From positions 1 through 8,878 of the forward strand of contig DLXL01000426.1 in assembly GCA_003448025.1 (NCBI GenBank): 8,878 bases of DNA, written 5' to 3'. The DNA comes from Saprospirales bacterium. Lineage in GTDB: Bacteria; Bacteroidota; Bacteroidia; Chitinophagales; Saprospiraceae. The notes beneath the pieces were generated by a model. It did no database searches. It had not been told where the DNA came from and worked only from the letters and a program-made list of their open reading frames with translations. Positions within the stretch are counted from its first letter, which is position 1, and each line of letters begins with the position of its first letter. This document shows, in pieces, positions 1 through 6,432 of the stretch. The position numbers were made by a program, and so were the translations under genes.

Positions 1-64
1 GTGTTTTAGTGTTTTAGTGTTTTAGTGTTTTGGTGTTTTGGTGTGGTGGTGTTTTGGTGTTTTG
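1..64. repeat. Tandem octamer repeat (GTGTTTTR)n
   Basis: Eight consecutive 8-bp units in perfect register: three GTGTTTTA, two GTGTTTTG, one variant GTGTGGTG, then two more GTGTTTTG. The array begins at the first base, so it probably continues leftward outside the window. The A-ending and G-ending copies are grouped, as expected from unit duplication by slippage. It lies about 110 bp beyond the 3' end of the M48 peptidase gene and encodes nothing recognisable. Positions 65-174, between it and that gene, hold only a short direct repeat, ACGACTAA, at 126-133 and 149-156. Confidence 0.9.
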
Positions 65-174
65 GTTAGATAGCGTAATTCGGAGGCTGAAGGCATGGCC
101 TCTTCGAAAAAACCGGCGCAAAGGAACGACTAATTTGTGGATCCAAAAACGACTAAACCGGTAAACTGGAATGG

Positions 175-1002
175 TCAATTTACTTTACCTCTCCATTCCT
201 GAATAGCTGCCAGAATAGCCTCCTTTCGATTTTCCGGATCAGGGTGCGTACTTTGAAATTCAGGCGTGCGGTTAGGACCGGAGGACTGCTTCAGAATTTC
301 CATTACCTGAACCAGATATTCCGGTTCGTACCCTGCCTCCAGCATAAACCGCACACCCAGATAATCGCTTTGCAATTCCTGATCTCTTCCGTATTTGAGT
401 TGGAGCATGTTGGCTACCGATTGTGCAATATATCCTGAATTTGGATTGGAAGGATCATATGTTGCCATTGTAATGGCTCCGGTAAGGCCTTGTGCAAGTT
501 CCATTTGCGCCAATCGCTCTGCACTATGTCTTGCCACTACATGACCAACCTCATGACCCAGGACCCCGGCCAGCATATCTTCGTTCAGGGTTTTACCATC
601 TTCAGTAAGTCTGAACAGTAAGCCTTCCGTGATAAAAATCTGTCCGCCTGGTAACGCAAATGCATTCACTGTTTGCGGATCAGCCAACAAATGGAAGTCG
701 TATTTGTATGGCGTTCGGGAAGCCGCAGATGTCTGAACTACCTTTTGTCCAATCTGTTTTACGATAGCGGTAGCCTGTTGGTTTCTGCTAAGTCCCCCCA
801 TCTCACGAGCCATCTGCGGAGCACTTTCAAGCCCCATGGCAATTTCCTGCTCCGGAGATATGGCGATATGCTGTGTTTCACCGGTGATCTCATTCAGAGA
901 GCTCTGACCGTAATATTTGCATAGCGTAAATCCAGCCATTACGAGCGCAACGATAATGGTTGGTGAAACACGGAGTCCTCCCCCTTGATTTCTTCCTAAC
1001 AT
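175..1002 (-). CDS. M48 family zinc metalloprotease, membrane-anchored
   Basis: The 275-residue product is a predicted zinc endopeptidase of peptidase family M48, the group that includes HtpX, BepA and LoiP. Residues about 13-29 form a hydrophobic segment after a basic N-terminus, which suggests a signal anchor with the catalytic domain on the periplasmic side. There is a Cys at 28, but the preceding residues (FTL) do not make a lipobox. The zinc site is HEVGH at 150-154 (His150, Glu151, His154). The third ligand is probably Glu209 in RDQELQSDYLG. The late conserved block THPDPENR is at 252-259, so the domain looks complete. Such enzymes usually act in envelope protein quality control; the substrate here is unknown. 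The gene is divergent from citrate synthase across 175 bp and has no evident Shine-Dalgarno site before its ATG. Confidence 0.93.
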   Translation of the reverse strand: MLGRNQGGGLRVSPTIIVALVMAGFTLCKYYGQSSLNEITGETQHIAISPEQEIAMGLESAPQMAREMGGLSRNQQATAIVKQIGQKVVQTSAASRTPYKYDFHLLADPQTVNAFALPGGQIFITEGLLFRLTEDGKTLNEDMLAGVLGHEVGHVVARHSAERLAQMELAQGLTGAITMATYDPSNPNSGYIAQSVANMLQLKYGRDQELQSDYLGVRFMLEAGYEPEYLVQVMEILKQSSGPNRTPEFQSTHPDPENRKEAILAAIQEWRGKVN

Positions 1003-1109
1003 AGGATTGATTTTTATTTTGTTGGCTTTGCGAATGTCGAAGGACTTTCTGAAAACACAAAACTTTTTAAACTTTTGAACTTAAGTTAAATAAGGCAGTT
1101 GTCTTATTC

Positions 1110-1117
1110 TAACTTTG
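1110..1117 (+). promoter_or_regulatory. Possible Bacteroidota -7 promoter element for citrate synthase
   Basis: TAACTTTG matches the Bacteroidota housekeeping -7 consensus TAnnTTTG. It would start transcription around 1124, leaving a leader of about 50 nt before the citrate synthase ATG. No TTG is found at the usual -33 distance; the nearest, at 1099-1101, is too close. Only half of the promoter is therefore supported. No matching element was found on the other strand for the divergent peptidase gene. Confidence 0.35.
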
Positions 1118-1177
1118 CAAAAAAATTTAGGAGCCAAAACAAAATTGCTCTAACCTGTATTTTTACGACCAATTCCC

Positions 1178-2494
1178 ATGGATTTACTGAAACAACTATT
1201 TTCGGAAAAAGCGCAGGCTCAGGCCAAGGAGGTTAAGGAACTGCTTCAGGCGCATGGCAATATGAAAATTGATGAAGTATTGCTCGAACAAGCTTATGGA
1301 GGTATGCGCGACATTACCAGTATGATCTGGGAGCCTTCGCTCCTGGATGCTGAAGAAGGCATCAGGTTCAGAGGCTACTCTATTCCTGAACTGCGTGAGA
1401 AACTGCCACGCGCAAAAAACGGCAAAGAACCGCTTCCGGAAGGACTGTTCTGGCTTATGCTTGTGGGAGAAATACCTACACAGGATCAAGTGAAATGGCT
1501 TACTGAAAACTGGGTGCGCCGCGCCAATGTTCCGGAACATGTATTCAGAGCTATTGAGTCGCTTCCGGTGGAAACTCATCCCATGACTCAACTTTCCGTG
1601 GGCATTATGGCTATGCAAAACACATCAGTGTTTGCACAGCGCTACAATATGGGCATGACCCGCTCGGAATATTGGGATGCCACCTATGAGGATACCATGA
1701 ATCTGGTGGCTCGTTTGCCTCGGATTGCTGCCTATATCTTCCGCCGCTGCTACTTCAATGGTGATCATCTGCTGCCGGATATTTCGCTCGACTGGGGTGC
1801 TAACTTTGCCCATATGCTGGGTTACAACGATGAAGGTTTCACGGATTACATGCGTTTGTTCCTGACCATTCATGCTGATCACGAAGGTGGCAATGCCTCT
1901 GCACACACTACACACCTTGTAGGTTCTACCCTGAGCGACCCATATCTGTCCCTTTCTGCTGCTATGAACGCCCTGGCGGGTCCGCTTCACGGCCTGGCTA
2001 ACCAGGAAGTTGTGCGTTGGATACAAAAAATGGTGGATACGCTTGGAACAACCAAACCGAGTCGGGAGCAGATCGGGGAGTATGTAAAAAGCACCCTGGC
2101 AAGTGGCCGCGTTATTCCAGGATATGGCCACGCTGTACTCCGCAAGCCGGATCCGCGCTATATGGCTCAAAAGCAGTTCTGCGAAGACAATATCCCGGAC
2201 GACGATATGGTAAAAGTAGTTTGGAAGATCTTCGACGTGGTGCCACCCATTCTCACCAGTCTTGGGAAAGTGAAAAACCCCTGGCCAAACGTGGATGCAC
2301 ACTCCGGTGCTGTATTGCGCCATTACGGTTTGAATCAATACAACTTCTATACTGTATTATTCGGGGTTAGTCGCTCCCTGGGTGTATTGGCCGCACAATG
2401 CTGGTCGCGCGCGCTCAACCTGCCCATCGAACGTCCGAAATCTGTCACTACAGATTGGGTTAAGGAGTTTATTGCAGAGCAGCAAAAGGGATAA
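1178..2494 (+). CDS. gltA: Citrate (Si)-synthase, eukaryote-like type
   Basis: This 438-residue enzyme condenses oxaloacetate and acetyl-CoA to citrate, the entry step of the TCA cycle, in the cytoplasm. From recall of the family, it resembles the mitochondrial enzymes far more than the hexameric GltA of E. coli. Shared blocks include GIRFRGYSIPE (61-71), PLPEGLFWL (85-93), TIHADHEGGNASAHT (230-244), AGPLHGLANQE (267-277), PGYGHAVLRK (314-323), NPWPNVDAHSG (367-377) and FGVSRSLGVLA (395-405). The catalytic triad corresponds to His271, His318 and Asp373. Oxaloacetate-binding arginines are expected at Arg327, Arg399 and Arg419. There is no transit peptide; residues 1-40 are a charged helical stretch. 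The ATG at 1178 fits the family length, although no clear ribosome-binding site precedes it. The gene appears monocistronic, with a strong terminator 22 bp after the stop. The symbol is given by function only. Confidence 0.97.
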   Translation: MDLLKQLFSEKAQAQAKEVKELLQAHGNMKIDEVLLEQAYGGMRDITSMIWEPSLLDAEEGIRFRGYSIPELREKLPRAKNGKEPLPEGLFWLMLVGEIPTQDQVKWLTENWVRRANVPEHVFRAIESLPVETHPMTQLSVGIMAMQNTSVFAQRYNMGMTRSEYWDATYEDTMNLVARLPRIAAYIFRRCYFNGDHLLPDISLDWGANFAHMLGYNDEGFTDYMRLFLTIHADHEGGNASAHTTHLVGSTLSDPYLSLSAAMNALAGPLHGLANQEVVRWIQKMVDTLGTTKPSREQIGEYVKSTLASGRVIPGYGHAVLRKPDPRYMAQKQFCEDNIPDDDMVKVVWKIFDVVPPILTSLGKVKNPWPNVDAHSGAVLRHYGLNQYNFYTVLFGVSRSLGVLAAQCWSRALNLPIERPKSVTTDWVKEFIAEQQKG

Positions 2495-2516
2495 ACCAGG
2501 CTCGTTGGCATATATT

Positions 2517-2556
2517 AAACACGCCTCCCGGAAAATTCCGGGAGGCGTGTTTTGTT
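2517..2556 (+). terminator. Rho-independent terminator of citrate synthase
   Basis: A perfect 15-bp stem, AAACACGCCTCCCGG (2517-2531) with CCGGGAGGCGTGTTT (2538-2552), encloses the 6-nt loop AAAATT. It is followed by TGTT, with further T within the 3' arm. It starts 22 bp after the citrate synthase stop and is GC-rich at its centre, as expected for an intrinsic terminator. Confidence 0.85.
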
Positions 2557-2594
2557 ATCTCACAGGTTGCGGGGTTGTAAGACCCTCGCAAGGC

Positions 2595-2625
2595 GAGGAC
2601 GCAAAGGATAATCTTTTGTGCCCTC
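2595..2625. repeat. Imperfect intergenic inverted repeat (member 1 of 3)
   Basis: GAGGACGCAAAGGAT (2595-2609) is complementary to ATCTTTTGTGCCCTC (2611-2625) at 12 of 15 positions, and two of the three mismatches become G-U pairs in a plus-strand transcript. The surrounding sequence (ACCCTCGCAAGGCGAGG on the left, GACTTTGTGGTTC on the right) has the same character as the larger inverted repeats at 4836-4920 and 6433-6508. It is the most degraded of the three. It lies between the convergent 3' ends of citrate synthase and the transketolase subunit. Confidence 0.5.
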
Positions 2626-2674
2626 CATGACTTTGTGGTTCATTTTTTGTGCCTCACTTGTTACGGCACAAGAC

Positions 2675-2695
2675 TAACTCAGTACCTCTGAGTTA
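2675..2695 (-). terminator. Hairpin downstream of the transketolase gene, possible terminator
   Basis: TAACTCAG (2675-2682) and CTGAGTTA (2688-2695) form a perfect 8-bp stem with a 5-nt loop, 12 bp past the transketolase stop on the minus strand. On that strand it is followed by GTCTTGTGCC, which is not a proper U-tract. It may mark the transcript end or protect the 3' end without being a classical terminator. Confidence 0.45.
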
Positions 2696-2707
2696 ACCCC
2701 CAACGCT

Positions 2708-3664
2708 TTATTTCCGATCCAGCACATCCTTCACTGCCCAGATTACGTCCTTTTTACCCAGGCCGTATTTATCCAGCAGTTCAGAAGGTTTGCCGCTTTC
2801 ACCAAAGGAATCATTTACACCAACGTATTCCATGGGTACAGGGAGTTTATGCACCAACAGATTAGCAATGGCATCTCCGAGTCCCCCTGCGCGCTGGTGT
2901 TCTTCAGCAACCACTACCGCGCGGGTTTTGCTCACGGAATCCAGAATAGCTTCAGCATCGAGCGGCTTGATGGTGTGGATATTGATCACTTCGCAGGAAA
3001 TACCCTGTGTGGCCAATTCCTGGGCTGCCTCAATGCTAGTCCAAACCAGGTGGCCGGTAGCAAAAATGGTTACGTCTTTACCAGAAGCCAGGTGCAATGC
3101 CTTACCGATTTCAAACTTTAAGTTTTCGGTGAACATTGGCCAGGCCGGCCGACCAAAACGGAGGTACACAGGTCCATGGTGGTCTGCAATGGCCATGGTA
3201 GCCAATTTGGTCTGATGGTAGTCGCAGGGATTGATCACTGTCATACCCGGAAGCATACGCATCATACCCACATCTTCCAGGATCTGGTGGGTAGCGCCGT
3301 CTTCTCCGAGGGTAAGTCCGGCGTGAGAGGCGCAAATCTTGACGTTTTTATGGGAGTAAGCGATGCTTTGACGAATCTGGTCATACACCCGACCGGTAGA
3401 GAAATTGGCGAATGTGCCGGTGAATGGAATTTTACCGGCAGTAGCCAAACCGGCAGCAACGCCCATCATATTGGCTTCGGCAATGCCCATCTGGAAAAAA
3501 CGGTCCGGAAATTCCTTTTTGAAATGCTGCATTTGCAGGCTTTCCAACAAATCGGCGGTGAGGCCTACAACATTTGGATTCTGACGACCCGCTTCAAGCA
3601 GGCCCTGACCAAAGCCATCACGGGTGGCTTTAGTTCCGGTGGATTGTATGTCTTGAATATTCAT
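2708..3664 (-). CDS. Transketolase, C-terminal subunit (split type)
   Basis: The 318 residues correspond to the second half of transketolase: the pyrimidine-binding domain plus the C-terminal transketolase domain. The thiamine-activating glutamate is expected at Glu63 in MGIAEANMMG (59-68). Other family marks are GEDGATHQ (120-127), YLRFGRPAW (167-175), HTIKPLD (230-236) and NDSFGESGKPSELL (284-297). The half that binds the thiamine diphosphate phosphates is absent, so a separate N-terminal subunit must exist for activity. Such split pairs are normally adjacent, but here the upstream neighbour is a GNAT acetyltransferase. The assembled enzyme would move two-carbon units between sugar phosphates in the cytoplasm, in the non-oxidative pentose phosphate pathway. 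A DXS-like or other two-carbon-transfer role for an unusual pair cannot be excluded. The 58-bp gap from the GNAT gene permits co-transcription. The ATG at 3664 matches the family N-terminus. Confidence 0.9.
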   Translation of the reverse strand: MNIQDIQSTGTKATRDGFGQGLLEAGRQNPNVVGLTADLLESLQMQHFKKEFPDRFFQMGIAEANMMGVAAGLATAGKIPFTGTFANFSTGRVYDQIRQSIAYSHKNVKICASHAGLTLGEDGATHQILEDVGMMRMLPGMTVINPCDYHQTKLATMAIADHHGPVYLRFGRPAWPMFTENLKFEIGKALHLASGKDVTIFATGHLVWTSIEAAQELATQGISCEVINIHTIKPLDAEAILDSVSKTRAVVVAEEHQRAGGLGDAIANLLVHKLPVPMEYVGVNDSFGESGKPSELLDKYGLGKKDVIWAVKDVLDRK

Positions 3665-3722
3665 GAATGGAGGTTAATTCCGGAGGTTTTCCGTTTTACG
3701 GCGCAAAAATCCAAAAACATTG

Positions 3723-4247
3723 CTAAACGGAGGGAGTTCTTTCCAGTCGCCACTCCCATATTTTACCATCTTCTATATCTATATGCTCTGCAATGAATTG
3801 AAAACCAATCTTTTGCAATAAAGAATTTGAGGCATTTTTTTCTGCGAGGGTATGCGCCAAAACTACTTTTACCGCCTCATGGGCAAAGGCATACTCCACC
3901 AGTGCCCCGGCTGCTTCCGTAGCCAGCCCATTTCCCTGATAACTTTCTGCAATCTCATACCCAATTTCCACTTCACCTCCAATGCCCGGCGTACCTTTGT
4001 AGCCGCAAGTACCGATCAGTCGAACATCTGCCCGGTGAATAATCAGGTAGTTCCACCAATTAATGTCTACCTCATGTTCCCGAAGGAAATCGCGCATCCA
4101 GATCATAGCCTCCGGAAAATGAAGCCAGTGTTCGGCCATGTCTACTCCGCCCAGCAGGGATGACAAGGCTGCCCAATCTTCTTCTGCAATGGCTTCCAGC
4201 ATGGAAAGGTTTGCTGGCACCAGATAAAGACGTTCGGTTTGAAGCAT
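3723..4247 (-). CDS. GNAT family N-acetyltransferase (RimJ/RimL-like)
   Basis: The 174-residue product carries one Acetyltransf_3-type GNAT domain, which transfers acetyl from acetyl-CoA to an amine. It opens with LQTERLYLVPA, typical of RimJ/RimL relatives. The acetyl-CoA pyrophosphate loop is QGNGLA (104-109), after EIGYEIAESY. The late block TLAEKNASNSLLQKIGF (133-149) is the usual motif B region. The substrate cannot be told from sequence; RimJ/RimL relatives modify ribosomal proteins or small molecules. I chose the ATG at 4247. Extending 8 codons to a TTG at 4271 would overlap the divergent gmhA gene and add nothing conserved. The gene may be co-transcribed with the transketolase subunit downstream. 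It shows no functional link to it, so it is probably an ordinary housekeeping or accessory acetyltransferase. Confidence 0.88.
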   Translation of the reverse strand: MLQTERLYLVPANLSMLEAIAEEDWAALSSLLGGVDMAEHWLHFPEAMIWMRDFLREHEVDINWWNYLIIHRADVRLIGTCGYKGTPGIGGEVEIGYEIAESYQGNGLATEAAGALVEYAFAHEAVKVVLAHTLAEKNASNSLLQKIGFQFIAEHIDIEDGKIWEWRLERTPSV

Positions 4248-4262
4248 TTGAATGAAATTCTG

Positions 4263-4835
4263 ATGAAGCAATTGATTTTAACCTCTGTTCAGGAAAGTAT
4301 TTCTGTAAAACAGCACCTGCTGAATGATCAGGTATTGCTCCAAAAAATAGAAGAGGCCGGCCAGCTGATGGTGCATTGTTTCCAAAACGGGGGCAAGATA
4401 CTGCTTTGCGGCAATGGTGGCAGTGCCGCCGACGCCCAGCATATCGCAGCAGAGCTATCCGGCAGGTTTTATACGGATCGCCCTCCCCTATTCGCCGAGG
4501 CTTTGCACGTGAACAGTTCCTATGTAACCGCCGTTGCCAACGATTATGGCTATGAGTACGTTTTTTCCCGAATGGTTCAGGCAGCCGGCAGAAACGGAGA
4601 TATTCTCATGGCGTTCAGCACCTCCGGCAACTCACCCAACATCCTGAAAGCCATCGAAACCGGCAAAGCCCAGGGCATGAAGGTCGTTGGCTTAACCGGC
4701 GCCAACGGTGGTAAAATGGCGGAGTTGTGCGATATCCTGCTCAATGTTCCTTCCTCCGATACACCGCGCATTCAGGAAGCGCATATCCTGATTGGGCATA
4801 TTTTGTGTCAGTGGGTGGAAGGGGAGATGTTTTAA
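4263..4835 (+). CDS. gmhA: Phosphoheptose isomerase GmhA (SIS domain)
   Basis: GmhA isomerises sedoheptulose 7-phosphate to D-glycero-D-manno-heptose 7-phosphate, the first step toward ADP-heptose for lipopolysaccharide and other glycans. The 190-residue product is one SIS domain, close to the 192 residues of E. coli GmhA. The sugar-phosphate loops are CGNGGSAADAQH (49-60) and FSTSGNSPN (118-126). The metal ligands of the E. coli enzyme (His61, Glu65, Gln172, His180) appear one residue earlier, at His60, Glu64, Gln171 and His179, in AQHIAAELSGR and RIQEAHILIGHI. This separates it from other SIS proteins such as DiaA, though a DiaA-like role is the main alternative. The ATG at 4263 fits the family start; a TTG eight codons upstream is in frame but would run into the divergent GNAT gene. 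No other heptose or lipopolysaccharide genes are nearby. Confidence 0.9.
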   Translation: MKQLILTSVQESISVKQHLLNDQVLLQKIEEAGQLMVHCFQNGGKILLCGNGGSAADAQHIAAELSGRFYTDRPPLFAEALHVNSSYVTAVANDYGYEYVFSRMVQAAGRNGDILMAFSTSGNSPNILKAIETGKAQGMKVVGLTGANGGKMAELCDILLNVPSSDTPRIQEAHILIGHILCQWVEGEMF

Positions 4836-4920
4836 GGAAGAGACCACTAAGCCACGGAGGCACTAAGAGACACTAAGTATATACTTTCTTAGTGCCTTTG
4901 TGGCTTAGTGGTCTCTCTCC
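4836..4920. repeat. Long intergenic inverted repeat (member 2 of 3), possible bidirectional terminator
   Basis: The 30-bp arms at 4839-4868 and 4887-4916 are complementary at 28 of 30 positions. The two mismatches become G-U pairs in a plus-strand transcript, so the gmhA mRNA could form an uninterrupted 30-bp stem. The centre holds the palindrome AAGTATATACTT (4875-4886). The arms contain a spaced series ACCACTAAG, CCACGGAGG and CACTAAG. The element fills nearly all of the gap between the convergent gmhA and oxidoreductase genes, beginning 1 bp after the gmhA stop. A transcript-end or mRNA-protecting role is plausible. No U-tract follows the stem. Confidence 0.85.
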
Positions 4921-4929
4921 ACGGTGAAT

Positions 4930-6297
4930 TCACACACCTACTCCCTCCACTTTTCCTGTTTTCCTGCTCTTTTCGGCCATGAAACCCATGATATGGCTTT
5001 CAATGGAGGCGTCTATGGTGGAAGTGAGCAGTTCCGGCTTGCGCTGGGAAACGGCCTGCAGCCAGTTGCGCACCAGACGCCAGTCGCCGCCGCCGTGGCC
5101 ATCGCCAGAGGAGTTGTCGTATACCGTGCTTTTTCCGGTACGGAAATCAGTTACGGTAAAGGTTTCCATATCTCCAACGATATCGCCCATGCTACCCATC
5201 ACGCGGGTGCGCCTGCCTGCGTACGAGGTGAAGGCTTCCATGGAAAAGGCCGCCGTTATTCCGCCTTCAAATTCCATAGTGGATACATAGTGGTCTTCCT
5301 GGTTATTATCCATTTGGTACACGCACCGTCCATAGTTGGTGGTGCGCAACTTGTTCAGGATATATTCATCATGCGTAGATTTGTCTTCCGGCATATCAAA
5401 CACATATAACCAGCCGCGTTGGCGGTAGTAGATTTTCATGGCTGAGTACGGGCAGGTGCTTTCCACGGCACAACCATCCATACAACGCGGGGTGCTACCA
5501 GCCGGAGCATTTTCTTTGCGGAACCACTTGATGCCGCCCATAGCTACAATTTTTTTGCATGGCTTTCCAATCATCCAGCGCATGATGTCAAGATCATGAC
5601 AACTTTTAGCAAGGATAATGGGTGTAGTGGCATTGCGGTCGTGCCAGTTACCACGCACATAGCTGTGGCTCATGTGAATGTGCTCAATGGGTTCCATGTG
5701 TTGCAGACTCACAATTTCTCCGATGGAGCCGTTTTGCATCAGTTCGCGCAATTTTTCAAAGTAAGGAGCATAGCGCAGTACATGGCAAACTGCCACAATT
5801 CGACCGGTTTTCCTGGCCAGGTTGAGGATGTCGCGGCACTCTTTTTCTGAAGGAGAAATGGGCTTTTCCAAAAGCACATCGTATCCGGCTTTCAAGGCAG
5901 CCATGCAGGGGCCATAGTGCAGATTATCCGGTGTAGTGATCAGTACCGCGTCGGCAAACTTGGGCTTTTCAAACACCCGCTCCCAGGTATTGAACCGATT
6001 GGCTTCCGGAATATTGTGTTTTTGAGTATATCGGTCGATACGCACCGGATTTGGCTCGGCTACGCCTACAATATCCATTTCATCGGGGTAGGAAAGCGCG
6101 TAGTTTCCATATACATTACCCCGGTTACCTGCACCAATAGTGACGATGGTGATGGGGCGATCTGGCTTGCGGTAGTCGGGATTTTCTTCGGTGAGTAAGG
6201 GAATCCTGTACGTGGCATCCTCTGAGGAAAATCCGGTCAGAACTGCTGCTCCGGTGGCAGCGCCGAGGGTTTTGAGCAATTTTCGACGTGAAAGCAT
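4930..6297 (-). CDS. Tat-exported Gfo/Idh/MocA family oxidoreductase
   Basis: The 455-residue product is an NAD(P)-dependent dehydrogenase-like protein of the Gfo/Idh/MocA family. A twin-arginine signal, SRRKLLKTLG at 3-12, followed by a small-residue hydrophobic stretch (AATGAAVLTG), predicts export of the folded, cofactor-loaded protein. The Rossmann loop is IGAGNRG (54-60) and the signature EKP is at 144-146 in LLEKPISPSE. The KxxHDLD motif with the likely catalytic His234 is at 231-237. A cysteine cluster, RCMDGCAVESTCPY (271-284; Cys272, Cys276, Cys282), lies in the C-terminal domain and recurs in a subset of this family. The substrate is probably a sugar or sugar derivative but is unknown. 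A glycosidase of the mechanistically related GH109 family is an alternative I cannot exclude. The gene stands alone, convergent with gmhA and separated by a terminator from the TonB gene. Confidence 0.9.
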   Translation of the reverse strand: MLSRRKLLKTLGAATGAAVLTGFSSEDATYRIPLLTEENPDYRKPDRPITIVTIGAGNRGNVYGNYALSYPDEMDIVGVAEPNPVRIDRYTQKHNIPEANRFNTWERVFEKPKFADAVLITTPDNLHYGPCMAALKAGYDVLLEKPISPSEKECRDILNLARKTGRIVAVCHVLRYAPYFEKLRELMQNGSIGEIVSLQHMEPIEHIHMSHSYVRGNWHDRNATTPIILAKSCHDLDIMRWMIGKPCKKIVAMGGIKWFRKENAPAGSTPRCMDGCAVESTCPYSAMKIYYRQRGWLYVFDMPEDKSTHDEYILNKLRTTNYGRCVYQMDNNQEDHYVSTMEFEGGITAAFSMEAFTSYAGRRTRVMGSMGDIVGDMETFTVTDFRTGKSTVYDNSSGDGHGGGDWRLVRNWLQAVSQRKPELLTSTIDASIESHIMGFMAEKSRKTGKVEGVGV

Positions 6298-6303
6298 GTT
6301 GGA

Positions 6304-6343
6304 GAATGTGGTTAATGTGGTTTGGTTAATGTGGGGAATGTGG
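6304..6343. repeat. Four direct copies of AATGTGG in the oxidoreductase leader
   Basis: AATGTGG occurs at 6305-6311, 6314-6320, 6328-6334 and 6337-6343, with start-to-start spacings of 9, 14 and 9 bp. The inner two copies are TTAATGTGG and the outer two GAATGTGG, so the arrangement is two 9-bp-spaced pairs. On the coding strand of the downstream gene the unit reads CCACATT. The block begins 7 bp from the oxidoreductase start, so it lies in the likely 5' leader. It could be slippage-derived or a regulator-binding array. Confidence 0.7.
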
Positions 6344-6362
6344 ACGGAAAGATAGCATATTA

Positions 6363-6395
6363 CATAAAAAAGCCGCCCGGGAATTTCCGGGCGGC
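6363..6395 (-). terminator. Rho-independent terminator of the exbD-tonB operon
   Basis: On the minus strand, GCCGCCCGG (from 6395) and CCGGGCGGC (to 6372) form a perfect 9-bp GC stem with a 6-nt loop. It is followed by TTTTTTATGTAA. This is a textbook intrinsic terminator and has its U-tract on the minus strand only. It lies 126 bp past the TonB stop and separates that operon from the oxidoreductase. Confidence 0.88.
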
Positions 6396-6432
6396 GACGA
6401 GTTGAACATGGACCGCGATTGGTGTGTGTGTG

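Noticed and set aside
1..64. CRISPR-like array
   Set aside because: The units are 8 bp and contiguous, with no unique spacers and no cas genes nearby.
175..1002. Lipoprotein signal in the M48 peptidase at Cys28
   Set aside because: The residues before the cysteine (FTL) do not fit a lipobox, so a signal anchor is more likely.
1625..2338. Long open frame (237 codons) on the minus strand inside citrate synthase
   Set aside because: It is antisense to a strongly conserved gene with all catalytic residues, and its translation shows no family motif. It is a shadow of the biased codon use.
3176..3796. 206-codon plus-strand frame across the transketolase and GNAT ends
   Set aside because: It runs antisense through two recognisable genes and its translation resembles nothing.
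4239..4262. TTG start for gmhA
   Set aside because: The extra eight residues are not part of the GmhA family N-terminus, and the extension would overlap the GNAT start. The ATG at 4263 gives the E. coli-like length and residue numbering.
4248..4271. TTG start for the GNAT gene
   Set aside because: The ATG at 4247 places the conserved LQTERLYL directly at the N-terminus, and the extension would overlap gmhA.
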